Source of the DNA: Fibrobacter sp. UWB16
GTDB taxonomy: Bacteria; Fibrobacterota; Fibrobacteria; Fibrobacterales; Fibrobacteraceae
Assembly (NCBI RefSeq): GCF_900215325.1
Contig: NZ_OCMS01000004.1
Span: forward strand, 62,001 to 126,000
Direction: 5' to 3'
Length of the DNA: 64,000 nt
In this document: positions 18,467 to 27,677 of the stretch, piece after piece
How the letters are laid out: the number at the start of each line of letters is the position of its first letter
How positions within the stretch are numbered: position 1 is the first letter of the stretch
The notes under the pieces: generated by a model
The model's database searches: none
Told to the model about the DNA's origin: nothing
The model's input: the letters and a program-made list of their open reading frames with translations, nothing else
Made by a program: the position numbers and the translations under genes

Positions 18467-21400
18467 ATGGAAAATTTCAGTCTCCAAAAATTCGACCCTT
18501 CCAAAAGCCTTTTCATTGAAGCCTCGGCAGGTACGGGCAAAACGTACACTATCCAGTTGATGGTCGCAAAGCTTATCAGCCTTGGCACACCGCTCAAGAA
18601 AATCCTCATCGTCACGTACACCGAGAAGGCCGCCGGCGAGCTCAAGGACCGCATCCGCAAAAAAATTGACGAAGTCCTCGTGAGCCGCAAACTCGATAAG
18701 ACTAACGGAGCCGAAAAAGAACTCGACGACGCTGCACTTGCGCTGTTTTCCAAGGCTTACCAAGATGTAGACAACGCCGCCATCTTCACAATTCATTCGT
18801 TCTGCCAAAAGGCGCTCAAGGAATACGCCTACGATGCGGGCAGACCGTTTGACATGTCGATGATTGACGATAGCGAAGTTCACGATCTCGTTGAACAGTT
18901 CATTCGCGACAAGTGGAGCGACAATAGCGATTTCCAGTTTTTGCTCAAGACCGATTCGGCACAGTCCATCGCGAACAAAGTTGCAACGGGTCTCGAAAAT
19001 ATCGTCAACGTCTATCGCGGTAGTGAAGGCGACCGCGAAATCATTCCTCTCGACAAGCCTGAACAAATCACGTTCGGCGATACAGCTTTAAGCGATGATG
19101 ACATTCGCACCATCGCCATTGCAAAAACGTTTGACAACATTCTCGGCATCCCTGTTTTGGGCGACGCATTTTCAACACTCGAAAAGCATCCGGCCGAAAA
19201 ATTTGGCAAGACATCTAAGAATTGCATTAGCGATTTTTTAAGTGCGCTCAAGCTCTGGGAAAAAGACAAGACACTCTTTTCAGGAGTCTCGTTCAAGGAT
19301 AGCGATTTCGTTCGCACAACATGGCCGACCGACGCATACGAAGCATTCTTATCTTTCAAAGCATTGAAAGAATTGCTCCCCTCCATCAATAGCGTTTTGC
19401 TCAATAACTTCTTGATTTCGCAAGCCGCAACCGTTTTCGACGAATGGCAAAAGTACAAGACCGAAAAGAAATGCCAGTCGTTCAACGACATGATACTCTC
19501 GGTGCACCGCGCAGCACTTGACACAAGCAAGGGCGATTCCTTGCTTAAGAGCAGGCTCCGCGCACAATACACATACGCCATCATTGACGAATTTCAGGAC
19601 ACAAACCAATTGCAATGGGATATTTTCAGTGCTGTTTTCGACAAGATTTTTGTCGTGGGCGATCCCAAGCAATCTATATACAGTTTCCAAAGCGCCGACG
19701 TGAACGTCTATCAAAAAGCCATTCACGAAATCAACAACGGCATGTCGCTACAGACAAATTTCAGATCCACCACAGGAATTATCAACGGCTGTAACGAACT
19801 ATTCAAAGGCGACTTTTTCACACCGAACGAAGGAGCAACAAAGCTCATCGATTTTGAGCCTTCGCTCCCGCCGCAAAATGAAAAGCAAGTCAAGGCTCCG
19901 CCTAAGATTAACAACAATGAAGCAGCCCCCATTTGGATTAGCGAGCAAGACATCAACGAAGTGGATTTTGCGCGCGCCGCCGTTCAAAAAATCATTGACT
20001 GGTGTACTTTTGTCGATGGCAAAACCGTATTGCAAGTTTTCAAAAAAGAAGACTGCACACAATACCGGAACGTGACATTCAAGGATTTTGCCGTACTCGC
20101 CCGCAGCCGTGGTGAAATGGACGCCATCGAAGATGCGATGCGCTCCGCTGGAGTTCCGTTCAGCCGTTACAAAGACAGCAATCTTTTCAGTTGTCGTGAA
20201 TGCGCTGAATGGATTGCCATTTTCAAGGCGATTAACGCGCCCGATTTCTCGGCATGGAACAGACGCCTTTTAAGCGAAGCACTCATCACGGACTTTTTCA
20301 GAATCGCCCGCCAAGACATCCACTACGCCGAAAGCAAAGCGTTCGATGATCCAAACAATCCCGTGCGACAAAAATTAAACGCATGGACAGAACTGGCACA
20401 AAAGCGCCGTTATGCCGAAATGCTCGAACGCATCTACAGCGATACGCAAGTTGAAGAACGTTTGACAGAAATTTCGAGATTGCAAAATTTGGCAAGGCTC
20501 CGTCAAATCGGCAATTACGCCATCGAATACCTTTACAATCACAACTGCTCCATTGAAGATCTTGTGCGCCACTTGGAAGCGCTCGCAAGCTACAGCGAAA
20601 ACGCCGATGATGAAGATGGCAACCTCGTTGAAAAAAGTAGCGATTACGACGCCGTGCAAGTCATGACGATTCACGCCTCGAAAGGCCTTGAATTCCCTGT
20701 CGTGATTTCTGTCGCAGGTTTCAAGGGCAAGCGTCCCGCAACAGGCCCGTTCCTTTACCATGACAACGATGAAATTCGCCTCGGATTCAGTGAACACGCC
20801 AAGACCACGCGCGAACTCGAAGAACTTGAAGAATGGAAGAGACTCTTCTATGTTGATTTCACACGTGCATCTTCGATTCTCATGTTGCCACGTTACGAGA
20901 AATGGAAAAATACCAAAGGCGTCAAGCCGGAATACGCATTCCTTGAAAGTTCCATCAATGGTCTCATAGAGAACGCATCGGAACTGACAACGATTTTACC
21001 GAAAACGGAAAACTGGAATCCGCAAAAGCTAAGCGAAACCGTCAAGGAGCGCATTTTAAAACCGCTCAATGAAAATTCCGAAATCGGGAAAGCATTAAGC
21101 GCTGACGAAATTCGAGATAACATCATCCAACAAAAATGCGCCATGGCAAATTTGCAAACCAAGCTCGCCGACGCAAGCATCATGCAGTATTCGTACAGTT
21201 CGCTTTCGGGCAAAGCGGATTCGCCTGTAGACGCAGATGATGGGAACCGCACGAACCGCGAAGGCGAAGAAATCGCAACATCGCGCACGTCAACGGTCCA
21301 GATTCGCGATATCGATACCGCAGCAGTCAACTGCACCATCGCAGCCGACGCTTTGCTCGATTATCAGACGCATTTGAACGAGAGCGCACACAGGTTCCCG

Positions 21401-22261
21401 CGCGGTTCACACGCCGGTAACGCACTCCACCGCATTTTCGAATGCACCCAATTCCAAAAGTTCGGTCTGGAAAACAAGACGCTCGAAGACGCGTTCGCGA
21501 ATCCGCAAACGAGAAACATCATCGAAGAAGAATTCAAGCGCGAATCGCTCCCCATCTGGAATCATCGAGACACCTGGATTGACATAGCCACACGCTACAC
21601 GTGGAATACGCTGAACGCAAGGCTGCCAGAAATCGCGGGCAATTCCGTGCAATACACAGAGCAAGATCCCGCGGAAATCGCAAAACAAGATGCGCCGCAG
21701 ACATTTGCGCTGGTTGACATTCCGCTAAGCGACCACAAGCCCGAGGTACAGTTCAACCAGAACGCCACCGATGAACGCGGCGAGAATTGCGCAAACAACG
21801 AAAGCGCAAATGACGAAAAATGCGCCGAAAGTGGCAACATTCTCAAGCGTTTCTGCAAGGGTTTCATCGACCTCCTTTTCGTCCGCACTATAAACGGCCA
21901 AAAGTACTATTCCATTCTCGACTGGAAATCGGACATGCTCGAGAACAACAACTACACGCCCGAAGCGCTCAAGGAAAAAGTCGATAACGATTACTCCATC
22001 CAGCGCGTACTCTACAGCTATTGTCTGATCCAATGGCTCAAGCAGTTCTACGGCAAAGGCACAGCCGAGAACTTGAGCGAATCTGAAATTTTCGAAAAGC
22101 ACTTTGGCGGCATTTATTACGCATTCATTCGCGGCACCGAAGGCGGCACACCCAAGGGCATTTACGCACAAACTTGGAACAGTTTTAACGACCTCGCAAG
22201 CGCCTATCAAAAAGTAAAAGATCTCATGAGCAAGCCCTCCATCATTAAGGAGGAAAACTAA
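18467..22261 (+). CDS. recB: Exodeoxyribonuclease V subunit RecB (helicase-nuclease)
   Basis: 1264 residues. SF1A helicase motifs are complete: Walker A AGTGKT (21-26), YTEKAAGELK, motif II DEFQDTNQ (about 374), GDPKQSIYSFQ, motif IV LQTNFRST, motif V TIHASKGLEFPVV (about 732) and motif VI RLFYVDFTRA. The C-terminal nuclease has GNALHRIFE (about 985), a metal-binding D in FCKGFIDLLF, and LDWKSD (about 1150). It is therefore a 3'-5' helicase plus the only nuclease of the complex, acting on double-strand breaks and linear phage DNA. The ATG sits 2 nt after recC. The linker between helicase and nuclease appears acidic and variable. Confidence 0.97.
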   Translation: MENFSLQKFDPSKSLFIEASAGTGKTYTIQLMVAKLISLGTPLKKILIVTYTEKAAGELKDRIRKKIDEVLVSRKLDKTNGAEKELDDAALALFSKAYQDVDNAAIFTIHSFCQKALKEYAYDAGRPFDMSMIDDSEVHDLVEQFIRDKWSDNSDFQFLLKTDSAQSIANKVATGLENIVNVYRGSEGDREIIPLDKPEQITFGDTALSDDDIRTIAIAKTFDNILGIPVLGDAFSTLEKHPAEKFGKTSKNCISDFLSALKLWEKDKTLFSGVSFKDSDFVRTTWPTDAYEAFLSFKALKELLPSINSVLLNNFLISQAATVFDEWQKYKTEKKCQSFNDMILSVHRAALDTSKGDSLLKSRLRAQYTYAIIDEFQDTNQLQWDIFSAVFDKIFVVGDPKQSIYSFQSADVNVYQKAIHEINNGMSLQTNFRSTTGIINGCNELFKGDFFTPNEGATKLIDFEPSLPPQNEKQVKAPPKINNNEAAPIWISEQDINEVDFARAAVQKIIDWCTFVDGKTVLQVFKKEDCTQYRNVTFKDFAVLARSRGEMDAIEDAMRSAGVPFSRYKDSNLFSCRECAEWIAIFKAINAPDFSAWNRRLLSEALITDFFRIARQDIHYAESKAFDDPNNPVRQKLNAWTELAQKRRYAEMLERIYSDTQVEERLTEISRLQNLARLRQIGNYAIEYLYNHNCSIEDLVRHLEALASYSENADDEDGNLVEKSSDYDAVQVMTIHASKGLEFPVVISVAGFKGKRPATGPFLYHDNDEIRLGFSEHAKTTRELEELEEWKRLFYVDFTRASSILMLPRYEKWKNTKGVKPEYAFLESSINGLIENASELTTILPKTENWNPQKLSETVKERILKPLNENSEIGKALSADEIRDNIIQQKCAMANLQTKLADASIMQYSYSSLSGKADSPVDADDGNRTNREGEEIATSRTSTVQIRDIDTAAVNCTIAADALLDYQTHLNESAHRFPRGSHAGNALHRIFECTQFQKFGLENKTLEDAFANPQTRNIIEEEFKRESLPIWNHRDTWIDIATRYTWNTLNARLPEIAGNSVQYTEQDPAEIAKQDAPQTFALVDIPLSDHKPEVQFNQNATDERGENCANNESANDEKCAESGNILKRFCKGFIDLLFVRTINGQKYYSILDWKSDMLENNNYTPEALKEKVDNDYSIQRVLYSYCLIQWLKQFYGKGTAENLSESEIFEKHFGGIYYAFIRGTEGGTPKGIYAQTWNSFNDLASAYQKVKDLMSKPSIIKEEN

Positions 22262-22262
22262 A

Positions 22263-24383
22263 ATGGACAAGAAAATACTCGCTACAGAATCGATTGACGA
22301 ATTCATCGACGCGCTTATTGAAATGCGCGGACTCGTTCCGCTTAACAAGCACTTGCTCCATCTGCTTTTTGAAATCAAGAACGACATTTCGCTCCATACG
22401 CAAAAATTCCTGACGCTATGCATGTCGCTCCTCGACGACGGCAACACGCGTGTTCCGCTGGACTCCCAGCATTTCTCCGCAATGTGGACCCGCAAATGGA
22501 ACGGCCTCGTGATGCTCCGCATCAGCACCGCCGAAGAAGACATCGACGAAAAAGCATTTGCAACCGCTGACGATTTCGCAAGCATTATCGCAAACGGCAT
22601 TCAAGATATCCTCACAAGCGACTTTTCCACCATCATGGAAAGCCGCGAAACCGACACAGCATCCATCGAAGACTCTTTGAGCAAGCCGTTCATTCTCGCC
22701 AAGCGCGAAAGCGGTACGCACCTCTATTTCACCAAGCATTTCGATGCCAAATGCGTGATTGAAAAAGCGGCAAAAATTCTGTTCAAGGACGGCAGCAAAC
22801 CGACCGATGAAGAAATCGCGCAGTGCACCGAAAAAGTCGCAAGCATCTGTAAGCCATTCGGCGACAAGCCCTTCACCATCAAGAAGCGCCAAGCCGAAGC
22901 CATTATCCGCGGGCAAACCGAAAACCTCGTTGTCACAGGCGGCCCAGGCACCGGCAAGACCACCGTCGTTCTCTACATTCTGTGGAACCTGCTCGCAAAC
23001 CATAGCGAAATGCTCGACTGGAACATCTATCTCGCCGCTCCGAGCGGCAAGGCGGCCGACCGCATGCGCGAAAGCCTTATTGACGGCCTCGCCAGAATCC
23101 GCGACGAACAAAAGACCGACAACGAGCGCATTTTCCGCAAGCTGAACGAACTCGAAAGCAGCACCATCCACCGTCTGCTCCGATTCTCCAAAAGCAACGG
23201 CGGCTTCATGTACAATAGCGAAGAGCAATTCCCCAAGAATTCCATCTTCGTCATTGACGAAGCGAGCATGATCGACATCGAAATGTTCGCCGCACTTCTC
23301 GAAGCCATCCCCGAAGGCGCACGCATATTCATTCTCGGCGACCCGTTCCAGCTTCCGTCTGTTGATTCCGGCGCCGTCCTCGGCGAAATCCTGAAAGTGC
23401 AATCCGGCAAGGATTTTTCCGTCAAGCTCAACGAATCCAACCGATTTGACGATCGTTCAAACATCGGCAAACTCGCCGCAGAAATCAAGGAAGTCGCCGA
23501 GAGCAAGGACAACAATAAGTTCGTTCCGCACAAATTCGCACACGATTCCGACGAAATTGGGAATGCGCGCAATCTCGATGAAACGGGAAATGCCGCGACC
23601 TTCAAGGATAAAGTTTTCTACAGAAAACTAGAAACCGACAACACCCCGCTCACCAAAAAAGAAGAAGACAAACGCATCGAATCGTTCATTGCCGAATGGT
23701 CCCGCGATTTTGCCAAGCTCCCCGAGCTCGCCGAACAGATTAATCCGCAACGCACCGGCACCGAAGCAGACGATCCCGACCACAGCGAAACCGCCCGACG
23801 CAATCAAATCTGGCAACTTTCGCTGACAAAGCGAATCCTCTGTGCCGAACGCCGAGGCCTCCGTGGCATCGAAAACATAAACAAAAAAGTTTGTTCCAAA
23901 ATCAAGAGCCTCTGGCGCGCCAAAAAGAAATCGCAAGGCGAAACCGTCCAATGGGATGATTCCGGCTACTTCCCGGGCCAACTCCTCATCATCACGCGCA
24001 ACCAGGAAATGTTTAAGCTTTACAACGGCGACACGGGAATCGTCGTCTTCGACGGCAACACTCCCTGCCTCATGCTCAAAAAAGCGCCACCCCAAGGCAG
24101 CGAAAGAACCCGCGACGACTTCGTCTTCTACCCGCTCTCGGTCCTTCCTGAAGATTCCATCACCACCGCATTTGCCATCACCATCCACAAGTCGCAAGGC
24201 TCCGAGTACAAACACGTCACCATGTTCCTGCCGACAAAAATCGGTCACCCCCTCCTCACCAACCAAATCATATACACAGGCATCACCCGCGCCAAGGAAA
24301 GCGTCACCATCATCGCAAGCGACGACACATTCAAAGCCGCAGTCACCACCGTCAGCGAGCGCGACACGGGAATTTCGCTATAG
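22263..24383 (+). CDS. recD: Exodeoxyribonuclease V subunit RecD (5'-3' helicase)
   Basis: 706 residues, within the family range. SF1B motifs: Walker A GGPGTGKTT (about 226-234), Walker B VIDEASMID, motif III LGDPFQLPSVDSGAVL, motif V/VI AITIHKSQGSEY and YTGITRAKE. It is the fast 5'-3' motor of RecBCD. The ATG follows the recB stop by 1 nt, preceded by AAGGAGG within recB. An acidic insertion rich in Asn, Asp and Glu (about 415-455) separates helicase motifs. The operon order is recC-recB-recD. Confidence 0.96.
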   Translation: MDKKILATESIDEFIDALIEMRGLVPLNKHLLHLLFEIKNDISLHTQKFLTLCMSLLDDGNTRVPLDSQHFSAMWTRKWNGLVMLRISTAEEDIDEKAFATADDFASIIANGIQDILTSDFSTIMESRETDTASIEDSLSKPFILAKRESGTHLYFTKHFDAKCVIEKAAKILFKDGSKPTDEEIAQCTEKVASICKPFGDKPFTIKKRQAEAIIRGQTENLVVTGGPGTGKTTVVLYILWNLLANHSEMLDWNIYLAAPSGKAADRMRESLIDGLARIRDEQKTDNERIFRKLNELESSTIHRLLRFSKSNGGFMYNSEEQFPKNSIFVIDEASMIDIEMFAALLEAIPEGARIFILGDPFQLPSVDSGAVLGEILKVQSGKDFSVKLNESNRFDDRSNIGKLAAEIKEVAESKDNNKFVPHKFAHDSDEIGNARNLDETGNAATFKDKVFYRKLETDNTPLTKKEEDKRIESFIAEWSRDFAKLPELAEQINPQRTGTEADDPDHSETARRNQIWQLSLTKRILCAERRGLRGIENINKKVCSKIKSLWRAKKKSQGETVQWDDSGYFPGQLLIITRNQEMFKLYNGDTGIVVFDGNTPCLMLKKAPPQGSERTRDDFVFYPLSVLPEDSITTAFAITIHKSQGSEYKHVTMFLPTKIGHPLLTNQIIYTGITRAKESVTIIASDDTFKAAVTTVSERDTGISL

Positions 24384-24454
24384 TTTTACAATTCTTTGTA
24401 CCCGCGCCCCCATTTCTGTGTATATTTAAGTAAGAAAAAAATAAAGGAAGAAAA

Positions 24455-25156
24455 ATGGCAACAATAAAAGAACTCAAAGCAAATGGCGCCCCGCGTTTCA
24501 AAGTCCCGGGCAAAGAAGAAATCTACGACGCATTCGACCAGTTCCTCGCTGAGAACTTCCTCGGCGAAACCGTCGAAGCCATCCCCGCGGCACCGGCCAA
24601 CGGCGAATTCGCCCCGCAGGCAGTCGCCCTCTATGCCATCGCGAACACGGGCAAAGGCAACGCCGGCCTCTGGAAAGCTGGCACCGGCACGTCCTCCAAA
24701 AACTGGGACTTGAGCTTTTTGCAGGGCATCCTGAATCAGTTCTCCACCCTCCCGGCAGCCACGCGCGGCAAGACCGTCTCCGAAATCAAGGAACAGCTCG
24801 AAGACTTTGCCTCCAAGAAGTTCGCCAAGAACCCCGCAAACGCCCGTAACGGACTTTTGCACCTCTGCAACCCGAACATCTACGCCCCGATTTATTCTTT
24901 TGCAGACAAACTTGCAATCTGCAAGGAACAGTCTCGCCTGCTCGAAGATTTCAAACTTTCAAACCGTTGGGACAGCGGCCTCTTGAAACTCAAAGTCTTC
25001 CGCAAAGACGGCTACGTCGCCATCCAAACAGACGAACAACTCTGCTGGATTTTCGACAAACTCTCAGTGATGCACAAAATCGAAGACGAAGAATTCGAAC
25101 AGTTCATGAAAAACTACTTCACCGCCCCGAAAAAGAGTACCGCAAAGAAGAAGTAA
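24455..25156 (+). CDS. Hypothetical protein downstream of recD
   Basis: 233 residues, not recognised. It is soluble and ends in a Lys-rich tail (KKSTAKKK) of the kind that often contacts nucleic acid. The central part (about 45-130) resembles no motif I can name; a segment LLHLCNPNIYAPIYSFADK could be a conserved core. It starts 71 nt after recD with a clear ribosome-binding site (AAAGGAAG) and is followed by a strong terminator. It may be read through from recCBD or carry its own promoter in the AT-rich gap. Function is unknown. Confidence 0.75.
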   Translation: MATIKELKANGAPRFKVPGKEEIYDAFDQFLAENFLGETVEAIPAAPANGEFAPQAVALYAIANTGKGNAGLWKAGTGTSSKNWDLSFLQGILNQFSTLPAATRGKTVSEIKEQLEDFASKKFAKNPANARNGLLHLCNPNIYAPIYSFADKLAICKEQSRLLEDFKLSNRWDSGLLKLKVFRKDGYVAIQTDEQLCWIFDKLSVMHKIEDEEFEQFMKNYFTAPKKSTAKKK

Positions 25157-25162
25157 TTAAAG

Positions 25163-25190
25163 CGTCATCCTGACGCGAAGCGGAAGGACC
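25163..25190. repeat. Dispersed intergenic repeat fragment
   Basis: CGTCATCCTGACGCGAAGCG and the bases that follow resemble the short GTCAT-type palindromic fragments found in several other gaps of this window (26510, 28321, 29237, 39893, 49166, 50898, 52943). Confidence 0.5.
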
Positions 25191-25209
25191 CAGTTATTTC
25201 TAGAAGCAC

Positions 25210-25239
25210 ATCGCCCGCACACATGCGGGCGATCTTTTT
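25210..25239 (+). terminator. Intrinsic terminator
   Basis: ATCGCCCGCA pairs with TGCGGGCGAT across a 4-nt loop, followed by CTTTTT. Confidence 0.9.
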
Positions 25240-25292
25240 GTTATCGTCGCAAGTAAAAAGATGGTATAGCGCACAACAGATATTTGAGAACA

Positions 25293-25312
25293 TTTTGTTG
25301 GCGTCAACAAAA
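25293..25312. promoter_or_regulatory. Inverted repeat, candidate activator site
   Basis: TTTTGTTG-GCGT-CAACAAAA is a perfect dyad about 270 nt upstream of the sigma-54-type promoter. An enhancer-binding protein could use it, but there is no direct evidence. Confidence 0.35.
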
Positions 25313-25579
25313 TGGTTACTTTCGCCCCAAAATTCCCCATTTCATTTTGACGCACCGATTGTTTCACTGGCGAAACACCGGCCGTTACTTTCTGAAATAC
25401 CCGCCTCGTCTGCGACCTTCCAACCGCATTTTTTAGCCTTTTCCGCACACATTTTTGTACTTTTTTCGCCGTTTCACCCATCAAAAATCGCGATTTTTCA
25501 TCAAATTTCGCCATTTTCGCAATTTTCGCCATCACCTCACAAAAAAATTTTTCTGCACAAGCCTCAAAAACGAAAAAGT

Positions 25580-25595
25580 TGGCACGGCTTTAGCT
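25580..25595 (+). promoter_or_regulatory. Sigma-54 (-24/-12) promoter of hsp20
   Basis: TGGCACGGCTTTAGCT differs from the consensus TGGCACG-N4-TTGCW at one position and keeps the invariant GG and GC at the correct spacing. It lies 68 nt before the hsp20 start codon, in the right orientation. Confidence 0.7.
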
Positions 25596-25663
25596 TAAGG
25601 TAGGGTGTAAAACAAAAGGGCCAACGGTAAACGCCGAGCCCGCAACAAAAAGAGGTTAAAATT

Positions 25664-26041
25664 ATGATGAACACACAGATCCTTCCGAACGCTTTCTATG
25701 GTATCCAGAACTTCATTGACAGCTTGAACGCCGCAAAGGCACAGGGCGAATGCACTTACACGCCGAAGGCAGACTACTACGAAACCGAAGGCGGCTTTGC
25801 TCTCGAAGTCGAGCTTCCGGGTGTCAAGAAAGAAGACATGGACATCCAGGTCGAAAAGAATATCTTGACCGTCAAGGCGACCCGCGCACGCAAGGACGAA
25901 AAGTTCACTTACGAACGTAGCTTCCGCTTGGCAGACGATATCGATACCGAAAACATTAAAGTCTCCTTGGAAAACGGTATCCTGAAATTCGACCTTACCA
26001 AGAAAGCTCAGGCTGCAGCCCGCAAAATTACCATCGCCTAA
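25664..26041 (+). CDS. Small heat-shock protein, Hsp20/alpha-crystallin family
   Basis: 125 residues. An ATP-independent holdase chaperone of the cytosol. The alpha-crystallin domain is plain: YYETEGGFALEVELPGVKKEDMDI, then NILTVKA, RSFRLADDID and the ENGILKFDL strand (the usual G-x-L pair of the C-terminal part). The N-terminal arm is short (about 35 residues) and the C-terminal tail ends KITIA, a possible I-x-I-type anchor. It stands alone behind a sigma-54-type promoter and is closed by a terminator. Two successive ATG codons could start it (25664 or 25667). Confidence 0.93.
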   Translation: MMNTQILPNAFYGIQNFIDSLNAAKAQGECTYTPKADYYETEGGFALEVELPGVKKEDMDIQVEKNILTVKATRARKDEKFTYERSFRLADDIDTENIKVSLENGILKFDLTKKAQAAARKITIA

Positions 26042-26106
26042 AAAGCGATCGGGCTAACGCCTAAAATTTCATAAGCTCCTTTTTCATACAACTCCTCCTT
26101 AGAACA

Positions 26107-26140
26107 AAAAATTCCCGGCAGCGATGTCGGGAATTTTTTA
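26107..26140 (+). terminator. Intrinsic terminator after hsp20
   Basis: AAAAATTCCCG pairs with CGGGAATTTTT, followed by more T. Confidence 0.85.
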
Positions 26141-26169
26141 TTGCCAAAATTTCTTTTTTGTACTATATT
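26141..26169 (+). promoter_or_regulatory. Sigma-70-type promoter of the zinc locus
   Basis: TTGCCA and TATATT are separated by exactly 17 nt. Predicted transcription starts near 26176, inside the Fur-family box. Confidence 0.65.
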
Positions 26170-26174
26170 TGAAT

Positions 26175-26191
26175 TTGCGAATGATTCTCAA
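26175..26191. promoter_or_regulatory. Fur-family (probable Zur) operator
   Basis: TTGCGAATGATTCTCAA is a 17-bp dyad with one mismatched pair and contains the 7-1-7 layout (TGCGAAT-G-ATTCTCA) of Fur/Zur boxes. It covers the predicted transcription start of a zinc uptake cluster, so zinc-dependent repression by Zur is the likely meaning. Confidence 0.65.
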
Positions 26192-26462
26192 ATTGAATTT
26201 ACACGTACTTGACAGGTTGATGGTCGCATTGGCGCTCTTTTACACGGAGCACCACGTTGAACATCATTGTCACGGCGAGCATTGCCACGTCTGCCATCAC
26301 CTCCATCACTGTCTGGACTTGATTTCGGAATTTTGCTTTGAGCTCGTTGAAGCGCCGATTGAAATCATTTGCCGCTGTTTTCTTTTTAAGTTAGTGAAAT
26401 TTGCAGTCCTTGTACTGCGCCCGACAACGCTAGTTTCACAAAAGATTTTACTGCTAAATTAA
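26181..26462 (+). CDS. Small His/Cys-rich membrane-associated protein of the zinc locus
   Basis: 93 residues from the ATG at 26181; an in-frame ATG at 26220 is an alternative, because the first one lies inside the operator and leaves almost no leader. A hydrophobic start (about 8-20) is followed by a metal-ligand cluster, HHVEHHCHGEHCHVCHHLHHC, broken here as HHxxHHCxGExCxxC then HHxHHC. A second hydrophobic segment follows, and the end reads TTLVSQKILLLN. I recall small proteins with an H-C-x-G-x-x-C-x-x-C cluster between two hydrophobic segments near zinc transporter genes in Firmicutes; this is from memory. A role in zinc or metal handling is inferred. Confidence 0.6.
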   Translation: MILKLNLHVLDRLMVALALFYTEHHVEHHCHGEHCHVCHHLHHCLDLISEFCFELVEAPIEIICRCFLFKLVKFAVLVLRPTTLVSQKILLLN

Positions 26463-26509
26463 TTTCAAACATTTAGCAACATAAAAACATTGCATTTTCG
26501 TAGAGGCTT

Positions 26510-26557
26510 GTCATGCCCGATCTGTTATCCCAGACCCTGTTCCGGGACGGGCATCTC
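26510..26557. repeat. Dispersed intergenic palindromic fragment
   Basis: GTCATGCCCGATCTGTTATC with CCGGGACGGGCATC further right form an imperfect dyad. It is one of the scattered GTCAT-type elements and lies between the small His/Cys-rich gene and znuA. Confidence 0.5.
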
Positions 26558-26614
26558 CCTTTCTATTGAAAAAATTTTCCAAATAAAATTTCATCTTTCA
26601 TAAAAGGATAAAAA

Positions 26615-27676
26615 ATGAAAAAGTTTTCATTTTGTTCTTTGGCGTACGCCATTTTTGTCGCAGCGCTCTTTTCTCTCGTAGCCTGCAACAGTGTTTCCGA
26701 AAACAAAAAGCAGGAATCACACGAACTATCCATCATCACCACCATTTATCCTGAATACGCGTGGACAAAAGAAATCCTCGGAGCACGCACCGATTCCGTC
26801 AATCTCACGTTGCTCATCAAGAACGGCATCGATTTGCACAGTTACAAGCCCACAGCTCACGATGTCGCAAAAATCGCTAGCGCCGATATGGTGATTTACG
26901 TCGGTGGCGAATCTGACGAATGGATCAAAGACGCGCTCACAGCCTCTCCGAAAAAGGACCGCGTTGAAATCAATTTGATGGAAGCTCTTGGCGACCGCGT
27001 AAAAGCGGAGGAAATCGTCGAAGGCATGCAGGCCGAAGAAGAACACCATCACGAACACGCAGAAGCTCACGAAAAACACGAGCATCATGACGAGCATGCC
27101 GAAGCTCATGAACACCACCATCACGATGAAGAAGTTGAAAACGATGAACACGTTTGGCTCTCGCTGAAAAATGCCGAAATTCTCGTCAAAAAAATCGCCG
27201 AAGAACTTTCCAAAATCGATGTCACCCACGCATCCGCCTACAAACAAAATGCCGAAGTCTACATTGCCCAAATCCAGTCCCTTGACGCAGAATACCGCAC
27301 CGCAGTAGAAAGCGCCGCCCGCAAGACAGTTCTTTTCGGCGATCGATTTCCTTTTCGCTATCTGGTGGACGATTATGGCATTAAGTATTATGCCGCGTTT
27401 GTTGGCTGTTCCGCCGAAAGCGAGGCTAGCTTTGAAACTATCGCATTCCTCGCAGGAAAAATGGACAGCGAATCCCTCCCGTCAATTTTCATTATCGAAA
27501 ACGGCAATGAAAAAATCGCAAAGGCAGTACTTGCCGCAAGTAAAAAATCCCAAAACGCACAAATTCTCACCATCAATTCAATGCAGTCTATCACAGAAGA
27601 GCAAATTAACAACGGCATCAATTACTTATCGCTAATGAAAGCCAACTTGGAAAACTTAAAAAAGGCTTTAAACTGA
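26615..27676 (+). CDS. znuA: Zinc ABC transporter substrate-binding lipoprotein ZnuA
   Basis: 353 residues. The signal peptide ends in a lipobox (SLVAC, Cys about 27), so the protein is a lipid-anchored periplasmic binding protein of cluster A-I. The first metal-site histidine is in NGIDLHSYKP. A long His/Glu-rich loop (about 140-175, EEHHHEHAEAHEKHEHH) is the hallmark of zinc-specific members. The segment ENDEHVWLSLKN gives the next His, and a DRFPFRYLVDDYGI segment carries the C-lobe site. It captures Zn(II) for ZnuBC. It is first of the znuA-znuC-znuB run, with znuC starting 1 nt later. Confidence 0.94.
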   Translation: MKKFSFCSLAYAIFVAALFSLVACNSVSENKKQESHELSIITTIYPEYAWTKEILGARTDSVNLTLLIKNGIDLHSYKPTAHDVAKIASADMVIYVGGESDEWIKDALTASPKKDRVEINLMEALGDRVKAEEIVEGMQAEEEHHHEHAEAHEKHEHHDEHAEAHEHHHHDEEVENDEHVWLSLKNAEILVKKIAEELSKIDVTHASAYKQNAEVYIAQIQSLDAEYRTAVESAARKTVLFGDRFPFRYLVDDYGIKYYAAFVGCSAESEASFETIAFLAGKMDSESLPSIFIIENGNEKIAKAVLAASKKSQNAQILTINSMQSITEEQINNGINYLSLMKANLENLKKALN

Positions 27677-27677
27677 C

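Larger units (their letters stand above)
25240..25663. other. Long regulatory gap upstream of hsp20
   Basis: About 420 bases without a credible gene. It contains a perfect 8-bp inverted repeat at 25293-25312, a Phe/Ser-coding low-complexity stretch of TTTTCGCC-like units near 25480-25530, and a sigma-54-type promoter at 25580-25595. The gap is typical in size for an enhancer-dependent promoter. Confidence 0.55.

Noticed and set aside
22416-23402. Minus-strand frame of 328 codons over recD
   Set aside because: recD motifs are unambiguous on the plus strand; the reverse frame is Phe/Ala/Glu-rich shadow.
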